This document shows, piece by piece, positions 1-10,900 of a stretch of DNA of 64,000 nt; the stretch's first letter is position 1, and every line of letters begins with the position of its first letter. The position numbers were made by a program, and so were the translations under genes. This DNA comes from Mactromeris polynyma. Lineage: Eukaryota > Mollusca > Bivalvia > Venerida > Mactridae. Location of the stretch: contig JASFXZ010000004.1 in assembly GCA_032209605.1 (NCBI GenBank), forward strand, positions 35,126,401 through 35,190,400, given 5' to 3'. The notes under the pieces are model-generated. The model searched no databases, was not told the DNA's origin, and saw only the letters and a program-made list of their open reading frames with translations.

Positions 1-324
1 AATAATATATGTACAGAACTACACTGTTTTGATTAAGAATTACAAAATATTCCTTCATTAGCAGTGAATAAAAGTTGGGCCAGAGTTTGGATGCGCATTG
101 ATGCTGATACGTGCTCGTAGCACGGGTTATAGAATATTTCTCATTCAAACGACTGCTTGTATCTTATATACTATATACGGGGGTAAAGTATCAAATGTGC
201 CTACGGCAACATAATTGAACAATGTGAGGGCGGGTTTGCACATGCATAAACTCCAAAAAACGGTAGTTTCTAAGGAACAAAGAGAACCAGAAACAGCGAG
301 CTGACACGGGGGAGAAAAGAACAC
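1..324. other. no gene or recognisable repeat seen
   Basis: AT-rich sequence with no exon-like open stretch bounded by splice sites. The minus-strand fucolectin-like gene should continue leftwards beyond the window, but I see no exon of it here. Confidence 0.5.
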
Positions 325-530
325 GAATAATATATCAAGTCAAGGAACTACACATGGGGAAAGGGAAACTTAACATTCATTTAAAACATAAATAGAAATA
401 ATAACCATGTAGCGATTTACATTCTTGGAACTGTCGTCAAAAATACTGGGGGTTTAAATCGATTCAACGGCTAGCTAAACTCGCACTTAACCGCTATATA
501 GGCATTTCATTCCAACATGTACACATTAAT
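325..530 (+). repeat. dispersed repeat R1, copy 1
   Basis: This stretch is clearly similar to 6407-6590 on the same strand. Both share the blocks AGAAATAATAACCAT, TTGGAACTGTC and AAAAATACTGGGGGTTTAAA followed by GGCTAG.TAAACTCGCACTTAA. A third, more diverged copy of its left part lies inverted at about 4010-4150. No inverted termini or coding frame are visible, so the class is unresolved. Confidence 0.75.
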
Positions 531-556
531 TGACAAAGTAGTCCGTCAACATTTGT

Positions 557-790
557 AAGGAGTTGCAGTGATTGAGGGGTAGAGCGCCTGATGAGCGGGT
601 TTGATCATGATTTTCATAATCCATACATTTACGCGTGATTAGTATAAGTTGTAAGACCTTGTTTCACAATCGATGTAAAATAGGTGTAGTTAGGTATCCT
701 GCCCGGCTAGCTCAGTAGAGTGTTAGACTTTAAACCGGCAGATCTGGGTAGGTTTCCCGAGTTGAACAAGTTAATTCCCAGCAATTGAAT
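557..790 (+). repeat. degenerate tRNA-derived SINE head
   Basis: At 700-770 the sequence has a tRNA-like 5' half (GCCCGGCTAGCTCAGTAGAG) resembling a Pol III A box, then a degenerate B-box-like stretch near GGTTTCCCGAGTTG. It does not fold into a complete cloverleaf by eye and has lost the GG of the A box. A similar head is present at 43573, which supports a SINE family rather than a tRNA gene. Confidence 0.45.
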
Positions 791-877
791 TTCAGTTACC
801 TCGAAGCACAAATATTGCAAATGTTGAAGACAAATTGTAAACGGGTGAATCACATAAAGCTTATTGGAAATGGCTTA

Positions 878-1650
878 CAGACTTTTCAACCCCAAGACTT
901 TTCAACCCCACTTTTCAAATGAAGACTTTTCAACCCAAGGACTTTTCAACCCCTGATTTCAAGACTTTTCAACCCCTACATTTATCTTTTTCAACCCCTA
1001 CTTTGAAGACTTTTCAACCCCTATTTCTAAGACTTTTCAACTCCTATATCGAAGACTTTTCAACCCCTGTGTTTCAGATCAGTGTAGTGTTTGGCTTATT
1101 ATTTTTATTGCTTATAAATATATTTATATTTCAAACATAACAGATCAAATGATGAAATGTGATAATTCGAAAATTTCATTCCTTTAATTTGTCATTATAT
1201 TTTGTTTGATCATCATAATAGTAAGCAAATTATTACTTTAATACAATTAAAGATATGTTTTTTTGTTTTTATTTGTTATCTTTATTACACGTGTTGTGCA
1301 AATAGATCCTTTTTTTTTTAATATTATTGATATGTTTTTTTGTGTATATATATGCTTCATAAGTATTCATTTTGAATGTAAATATACTTAAAAAATTAAA
1401 CTTAATCAACGTGTTTGTCAACATTTTTTCAGGTAACAAATGTGATAATTGTCCAATTAAAAACATATTCGAGGGGTTGAAACGTCTTGGTTTATTAGGG
1501 GTTGAAAAGTCTTGATTTTAACAGGGGTTGAAAAGTCTTAGGCTAAATAGGGGTTGAAAATGACAGTGGGGTTTAAAAGTCTTGGATATTTTACCTTAGG
1601 GGTTGAAAAGTCTTGGGGTTGAAAAGTCTTGGGGTTGAAAAGTCTCGATA
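878..1650. repeat. inverted pair of short tandem arrays, unit AAGACTTTTCAACCCC
   Basis: The left cluster (878-1070) holds about ten copies of a 16-18 bp unit AAGACTTTTCAACCCC(T), some degenerate. The right cluster (1471-1650) holds about eight copies of its reverse complement. They flank about 400 bp of AT-rich DNA. The outer ends mirror each other: CAGACTTTTCAACCCC on the left and GGGGTTGAAAAGTCTC on the right. This looks like a transposon whose terminal inverted repeats are themselves tandem arrays. No target-site duplication could be assigned. Confidence 0.75.
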
Positions 1651-1885
1651 CCTTTGAAATAAGTATGTGCAATTCATATACAATTAGAAAGAAAATGGGA
1701 AAATCAAGAATCATGTTTTTATTTAAACTATTGTAATGGAAATAGAAATGTATAGGGAAACAATTCACACATATCAAAATGAGCCATATTTCACAAATAC
1801 AAACCATTCTCGGGTTACATCAATTGATTCTTCAGAATTAATAAAATCAGAACGTTTAGCGCTCAACAAATAAGTAAAATCTTAC

Positions 1886-1962
1886 GTTGAACATACACTG
1901 TGACTTCCGCAAACTGGTAATTATCACTTGATGTGACGATTAGGATGTACCTTCCAACATAT
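1886..1962 (-). CDS. fucolectin-like gene, exon encoding the last domain strand
   Basis: On the minus strand the acceptor CTTTGCAG precedes 77 nt that start in phase 2 and end in phase 1 at the donor C|GTAAG. The 25 full codons begin YVGRYILIVTSS and end FAEVTVYVQ, the typical closing strand of F5/8C and fucolectin domains. The phase matches the donor of the exon at 11793. Confidence 0.75.
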
Positions 1963-4900
1963 CTGCAAAGTGTATACAAATAATTCACTGTTACAACAGC
2001 TCATGTATAAAGAGGATTGTTACAATATAACATTACAATAAGAAAAAACAGTCAAAACAATTTAACGTATATGACACACATTAAAGACAATATTTTACTA
2101 CATGCATTTACCCTTCATTAAGAACGTTTTATTTGTAAGCTTAGGCAATCTCTGTAAACATCGATGTTGACCGAAACTGGCTTGTCACAGATTAAGCCAA
2201 ACTGGAATGTAGGTTTACTATCCATACCTAAATATCCCCGTGATATTAGTGTTATACAATAATAAATTGTAAGACTGTGGTTGCTAAGGAAGTCGATCAT
2301 TGTCTTGGAAGTTAATTGTTGCTAAAGAAGTTGGTAGTCGGTGATTGGTAAAGAATGTTCCCGACGAATTTCATAATTGCTGAGGTAGTCGAATGCTTGA
2401 GAAGTCAGAAAGTGCTAACACAATAGGGGCAATAATGGCCCTATATCACTCACCTGAGTACATCGTCATGTTGGCCTCAAGAGTGTCAAATAAGATTTTC
2501 AATGATTTGACATTGTCACCTACTTTTGACCCTACATGACCCAGTACCACACTGTATTTGCATTTTATTAAGTGCTCAGGTAAGTTAAATCGATGATATT
2601 AAGGAGGTTGACTGTTGTTAAGAAGTTATTGTAAGAAGGTATTGCTACGGAATTGATGGTCGCTAAGAGAACCAGCAAAATGCGTAAAATGACCATTTTG
2701 ACTTATGTTGGAAATTTGAGAAATGAATTGTGACGTATGACACATTATGGCCGCGCGTTTCAGACACGGTGATGCATGGACAAAGACGAATCAGGTTATG
2801 TAAGTTCTATTTCCCTATAAGATTAACCCCCGTTTTAATTGAATAGGCCACTTAGCGATTCACGCATTGCGAGTTTCACAACTCGTTTATTGTATATGCA
2901 TCGACACATGATCACCAACCTGGTTTATTGCAGCGTTAACACGCACTAGCGCGCAGACACATTCAACTTGTTGACACATCCGGGTTGAGGTTGACAAATA
3001 TACAAATCAGATTTGCCCATTCGGTATTGTCAGGTAAGTGGAAATATTACAAAGTTCATCCCGACAATAGTTCGGTTTATAAAGGGTTCTGTTTTGACAG
3101 GTTTCACTGTACTTTGTCATGGGCAGTTAGATACACTGCCCTCCAAAGGTTCCTGCACAGTTCGACAATTCCCATTGCAATTAATGTATTTTCATATTTG
3201 TTTCACATGCAATACATCGAAAATGCTTTTTAATACATAAATAATTTCTGTAGAAGTATTTATAAATTTATACTGAAACAAATTATCTTAATTTCTGTGT
3301 CATATCAATCAGTTACACACGTATTGAATTCGGATACAGGCCAATTGATGCTGCTGCCGAGATGTGCAAATTGTTAATTCTAAACTTTCCATAAAGGAAG
3401 TTGGATGAATAATTTTACTTCATGGTCATACATGTTTTATTTCAAATACTGTAAATTTACGAAATTCAAAATATTTAAGTTTGAAGAAACTTTTGGATGG
3501 CAGTTTACATCCTAGCATTAAGTTTATATCAGTTCTTATTTGTATATATTAAGTATAAGTTGAGTGTAACTCAAATAGAAGTACATGTTCTTTTATACTT
3601 TCTAGACTGGTCATCGGAGGAAAAGTTATTTGGAATGCCTACTTGTGTCTTATTTGTTTTGTTCGGGATGACAGGTTCCGTTGTGCCAACCTACCTGCCT
3701 TCATCATGGATGGATGTTTACAAGTCATAACTCTTTATCATAACTCATTATGTAATATTTCCTACAAGGTTTTAGTTATACAGCACAATTATTGGGGTAT
3801 TTTGCTTCTTAGGTAAATATTTGTTGTCAATGCGTTAACCTGGAACGTCACGGTATGAACTTATATACTCGAACTGGGAAAATGTCGTTGGTGTAATCGA
3901 CAAGGAAAAACAGAGTAGCCGAAATCTCTTGGCTATCAAATGGTGTAGCGCTAGTTTAAATGCATCCACAGTTCGCACGTAAAGTGTGATGATGTCATAT
4001 GTACAATGAAGGAATCAATTGTAAGCCCAATACTGACCATTCCTAGGCTATAAATTGTTATGTGGTTATTAATATATACACGTATTTCTGTTTTAGATAT
4101 ATGTTAAGTTCTCTTTTCTCCATGTGCAGTTTCTTGACTTGATATAATATGCATGCTCACCCATATCGGCCCGTGGCCCCTAGCTTCCTCAGCTTATCAT
4201 GTGATGTATTCCATCCAGTCAATCCCTTTCCCCACAATGTTCCCTTCATTTATCCAAGGTAGTTTTTTATTGTTACACAGACAATTCATTGTTTCCCCAT
4301 GCCCATACGTGTTTGTCCCTGTACACACTCTTTCGAAATGTTGTGTATGTTGTTGGTTCCCTGTGGTTTGTATGGGGGGCATTGTATTGTGTATGTGGAG
4401 TTCCCTGTAACATTTTAGTCTTTATTTGATCCAAATGGTGTCAACATATGAAAGACATTTCGTCCCCAAAAACGGTTTTATTGGCAAAAGGACCCTTCAG
4501 CATTTGGCATGTAGTCGGTTACGAGAAGGTCCTCGGATTTCGTATTCAATCTGCTATAATTGGTTTGGCAGGATACTAATCTGGTCACAGGCTTCAAACA
4601 CTTACAATAATCCAAAACTTATTGTAAATTATTAGTTTGCTGCACTAAAGAAAATTGGGAAAGCACCCCGTATATTGCGTGCTAAGACGGTCACAGAATG
4701 ATGCGACCGATCCCTCTGCAAGGAATCGAGGCGTTATTATTGGTAAAACACTTCTGACCACCACATTGAAATATCGTGAAGATACTCTACAGCAACAAGG
4801 AGTACAGTGGTGGATGGACGTACGTGATGCTTGCCTTTAAAATGAGTTAGGCACGATACATTGCGAAAATTTGAAAACAAGTTATGCTTTTGACAAAAAA

Positions 4901-7900
4901 GCGATCTACACAGAATTACGCAACAATAGAATGTTCATGATGTAAGCGCCATTTCTTTTTATATTTTAATAAAGGTGAGCTATTGACTGTATCCTGTGCC
5001 CATAGTGAAGGATTTATACTGTGACTTTTATTCTATATTTGTATCTTCCCAAGTATTTACTGGGATTAATTGCTGGTCGCACGAACATGATGATGAAAAT
5101 ATATCTATCTAAAGAATCTATTTCAATGTTCACGGGTAGGTCATTTTCTATGTATTTTCACTTTTCCTGTTGAACACTGCATTCCCTTTGCAACAAACAA
5201 TTTTCTTAGCAACCCCTGACTTCTTATGCAACAGCAAACCTCCCTGGCATCATCGTATTTCTTTAGCAAACAATAACTTCCAATCGCACCGACTACCTTA
5301 GCCATGATCCCTCAGCAACATTCTTTACCAACCACTAAATTCGTTAGCAACCATCGAGTAACTTAGTAACATTCACCGTTCCTAAACAACAGACATTTTC
5401 CATAACAACAATTGACTTGTTTAACGACAATACATTTCTTTGGCAATGCTCGACTTCCTTGCCACCAACAACTACGATCATTTTTTACTGTCACAAGTCA
5501 GTATATATAGAAGGTAAAACACTATAAGCTGCACGTCGGAAAACACGAGATATAAGCTCGATAATGATTTATATTAACCAAAACTTGACTAATTCATGAA
5601 AACGTGTTGGCAGTTACCAAAATAAATCTGAATATACATACATTAAGTCGACCTATATATATATTTCATTTGTGGCGACCTTTCAACCGTACGTAAATAA
5701 TAGCACACCCCATGATTTGTCACGATTCTTAATCAATATATCATTTTAGTCTGTGTCACCGTGCATGAAATGCGCAACGATATTGTATCATAAGTCAAAG
5801 TCACAGGTCATAAAGTCTCAAGTCATAACGCCATGGACATAAGTTAAAATAGCCCAAAGGGCTCCATACATTTTTGAAATTTTGTAGTATTGGAAAGTGC
5901 TTCAACATAACTGATGATAATTTTTAAACGTATTTATTACCTGCTTTCCTGTCAGGAAGGGTGTTACTATTATTTTTTTTAATTCCCGTTCATGAAAAAC
6001 AAAACAACTCGTGTTCATGGTTTTAAACAAACGCCCGGAGGAAACCTTTCTTGCCAGGCTTGAATGATTTAGACCTTGATCACTAACATATAACAGGCAT
6101 ATCTAAAATTTCACCGTTCAGATTTATAAATTGTCTAGTTTTTATCTATTCCAGCAGTAAAGTTCAAACTTCCCGAGTTGGAAACTAGACTTTCCATTCA
6201 CTTTATGATCAAATATTTCCTAACACAATAATGTATTCAAACATGGACTATATACTACATGTATGTATTAATAGTTAATAAATCGGAATCCTAGTAAATT
6301 AAAAAGGACATTCATTTTTTACAAAACAATACTGTACGCATACACTTTTGAAAAATTCAGTCAAATAAGTTTGTGGTGAAAACGATATACCAACTTTTAA
6401 CATTAGACACAGGGGGGAAGGGTAATTTAACATACATTAAAACACAAAAAGAAATAATAACCATACAGCGATATACAGCCTTGGAACTGTCAGTAAAAAT
6501 ACTGGGGGTTTAAATCGATTTACGGCTAGTTAAACTCGCACTTAATCGCTAAATGGTCATTATTTTCTAACATATAGATCTACACAATCCGACAATGTCG
6601 CTAGCAATGAATCCATAGAATACCAACAACCATTATTCACCTTAAATAATCGTGATAATATGTAAACAGAAATTAAATAACTAGACAAAAAGTGACAAGA
6701 TTTAAACCGCTATACGACGAAGCAAATTAACGCCAGACTCTATACAAAGGAAGCATACATATTGTTTGAAACTGTTTTAAGATAGAAATTGTCGCCGACG
6801 TTTAATGAAGTTCATCAGCTAAAAATATTTTGAGAAAAATTAACTTCGGACAAAGTTGTTTTGGATAATTGTTTCAGAAATCTAAATTTCTGGATGCATA
6901 ACTTTATTGTTTTCTCTGTTATGACCATTTGAATGAACAATGGGAAAACTTCTTTTTTCCTTGCTTTAAATATCCGATACTCGACCGAAGTAATACTGCT
7001 TTGAGGTAGATCCCTGTCACCAAATAATAATTTATTTTTAGTCAGTAGCAATGTCTTTATGCAAGAAATAAAAATAATCTGTAATATGACTACTAAAATA
7101 GCCATGACTATACATTTAAATTTAAATACTTTTTTCACAAAACATGCAACAGCAATTATGTGGAAATAGGATTTTGTTATAATGTTGCTATACCGATACT
7201 GGCAATATTAAGATGAATCAAGTCTTTTGATGTTATAATTTGTTCATTCCCGACAACCTAAATGTCAATAATTACGGACATATCAGCATGACCAATGACA
7301 ATTCTTATGTGAAAACCCTACTCTATAGGTAACGGATACTTCATATTAGGTACATTTATGTTACATACTAAAAAGAAAGAAAACATTAGGTAAAATGAAC
7401 TTGTTTATGATTTGTGTTTGCAGCTTATTTAGAATGAAACCATAATAACATATAAAGAGTAATCATATTCAATTCAAATCAAGTTATCTACCTTCAGTTA
7501 GCAGTTATCACTTATATCACGACAGGGCTACAAGTAGTTCACAGTTATGTTTGTAATTCCGATAAATATCAGGTTAAAGCCTTAAATATAGGAATTTATT
7601 TGTTGTTAAAGTATGTTATACAAATAACGGTTTTCATCGAACACAATCAGAATGTCATCGTCATTAAACAAACGTGGTAACGAAATCTTTTTCGGTAGTG
7701 GATATTCTTATCATACTATATTTCGATGAAAGTGCGCTCGATAATTCGGCCTAACGTGGTGATTTATCACGAATGAAAGATACATGTCGTATATCCTTAT
7801 CGTTAACACAGCAAATCATAAACCAATCATAGTAACACAACAAGAGGGCGACGATGGCCCTTATATCGCTCACCTGAATACACTGCCATGTTTTTTTACC

Positions 7901-10900
7901 AAACTTAATAATTTATGCAATATTTTAAGAGGACAACTAGATAAGGCTTAACACCAAATATCAAAGCCTTAGACCTTATGGTTTTTGCACAAGAAGATTT
8001 TCAAAGGTTTCACCTATAAAATCTATTATTAGCTCCCGTGACCTACTTATGAACAGACCAAAATTATATATGTAACTTTGGAAAAGGACCACACGAGGAT
8101 CATTCCTGTAAAGTTTGGTCAAAATCCTTTCAGGGGTTTAAGATGAGATGACGTTTAAAGTTTCCATTATACACATAGTTTAATGATTTATGCAATCTTG
8201 TAAGAGAACCACTAGACAATGCTACACACAAAATATCAAAGCTCTAGGCCTTATGGTTTGGGACACTTTTAAAATCTATTTTTAGCTCCAGTGAACTACT
8301 TATGCAACAGACCGAAAACATTTATATAACTTCGAAAGAGGACCACCTAAGGATCATTCCTGTGAAGTTTGGTCAAAATCCATTGAGTGGTGTAGGAGGA
8401 GATGTTGTTTATTGTTTCCACTATATGTATATAGGGAACAAGCGCCGCCCCCTAGCGGCCATGTTTTTCAACATATTTTAATGATTTACGCCATCTTGTA
8501 AGAGGACCACAAGACAATGCTACATACCAAATAGCAAAGCGCTAGACCTTATGGTTTGGGACAAGAAGATTTTCAAAGTTTACACTTTTAAAATCTATTT
8601 TTAGCTCCTGTGACCTAATTATGCAGCAAACCGGAACAATTTCTGCAACTTTGAAAGATACCCACCCAAGGATCATTCCTGTGAAATTTGAACAAAATCC
8701 ATTCAGTGGTATAGGAGGAGATGTTGTTTTAAAAATAATTTGACGCACGACGACGGACGATGAGCAAAAAAGTATGATGAATGATCACACTTGTCGACTT
8801 TGTTAGTGTCACGGGGTCAAGTTTTTAATCTTTTCAAAAGTTTTATTGTCCAATGTGTACATTATTCCCGACTTTCTTGCAGCAGAAGTAGATGCAACCC
8901 CCTTACAAAGAACATCAGACTTGCTCAACCAAATAATATAGGTTCTCTTTTAACACAATAAAATTGACCTGAAATTATATCCCAGCTCATCAACAATCTT
9001 GCCCCAGTACCGTGTTTTTTCACATACTACAGCAAGGCAATTTTTATTTTGTATTCTTCATACTTTGACTTTTGTATGTTAGTTTGTCTCAAATGAATTC
9101 GAAACATTCTGCGTCCTTATGATACGGACACTTTCGTCTCGGGTGGCATATGATGTCTGGTGACTGCGGCAAGGGTCCATGTGATGCAAGGGTTTCTAAT
9201 AAGGCATAGCACTTACGTTTCTCATCAATTCCCTCCATTAGCTATCCCCTAACAGTGAGGAGTTTCATAGTAATTCATTGATAAATAGATTTTCTCCGAA
9301 CATTGGCTAGCAAACCGAAAACAGACATTTTCGTGTTACATATGTTTGTCCACTCAAATAAAATGTTCGCGTCCTGAATAATAAATTTACCACGCCTAAT
9401 GGCTTCGTCCGCCAGCCTTTTACAACTCAAACCATGTTCGTTACATTAAGCTTTGCCCTGACCACCCTCAGAATAATTCCTAGCTGCATATATGTTAAAA
9501 ATATCATGAAGTTTAGAGACCAAGTATTTATTTCTGTACTGACTCGATGGCGAGTCACTCCACAAACGAGTTGTATTTAAGGCCGGATTTATTTTGTTTA
9601 CTTGACATTATCTACATCATCTAAGATATTCGATTATGTTTTTCTGCTTCAATCTTTCTGATAATGTTTGCAAATAAATGAATTAATCATAGCAAGAAAA
9701 TTACACCTACAATCAACGTAATTTATAACGTATGTGAGTAATACAATATTACACAGGACAATAATATAGACATGTTTTTTTAAAACCAACCAACAAAACA
9801 TTGCACAGTAGAGGTTATGCAAAAAACTACCAAGGAAGTGGCTTGAATATTTCTTACAAACTAGAGGAATAAATATCGATGTATTGCACTACATTAGTGA
9901 TTCAAAATTGTGCCTCTAAATACAGCATTTACTAAGATCAAACAGTGTAAAAATATGAAATTTCCGTTACCATGCAGTAACGGAAATTTTATACATTTGC
10001 ATCGAGTTCATTCAGTAACTCCGTCAATAACTGACGTAGACCAATATTTCAAAATGAACTATTACCTTAAATACATGGTTTACAAACGTAACATACACAA
10101 TTTGTTTTAGCATATTACCAAAATTGAAAAAAAGATGAATCAACAATTTAGGAAATATATATTTCTTCTAAAATGTTCCAAAAACAAATAACATACTAGC
10201 TTTGAGCACATGGCAGAAGTGATGTAAGAAATGACACCATGCGTATGACATTTTACCTCATTCCCTGCTTTTTTGGACCGTATATCCGGTTTGTATACAA
10301 ACTCAAGGAAATTTAAGTTGGTGTCTATAACAAAGAATACTAGCGCCGAAAAGCTTTTGTGATAAGTTTCTAATGATTATGAATACTTCTGTATGGTCTT
10401 TATTCATAATTAATGTTGAGAAATCGTTACTGCTCTCTCCATTATTTTACAAGACAATGTAACGGATATTTAGCCGATACACTTTTTATGGGATGCATTA
10501 TCTTTTGCCATACACTTACTTTCATATGACTGACATTTCATTAGTTTATGTATTTGCTTTTGATAACCATTAACCCGAGGTAAGCCTTTCTGTACAAATT
10601 ATATTGATATATTATTTCTTATTCCTAAAGCAGAAGGTTCGAAAAGAGAAATTTTATGAAAAACGTCAACTCCGGCGACATACTTTATGCGAAGAATTAT
10701 TCAAAAGTGCAAACATCCCGTGTTTATACAGCTAATTCAAGACAATCCTCCATCATTATACACACTAAAATAGCTGAAACAAATCCGATATTGCGTTCTG
10801 ATTTGATACAAAGTGAAAATACACATTATCCATGTAAGCTGGCAACAGTAACGGAAATTTAAAATATGGCCTTAAAACATAGTTTACAGTTTTATTTACA

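Noticed and set aside
919..1140. 73-codon frame rich in FSTP/TFQP
   Set aside because: It is the AAGACTTTTCAACCCC array read in frame.
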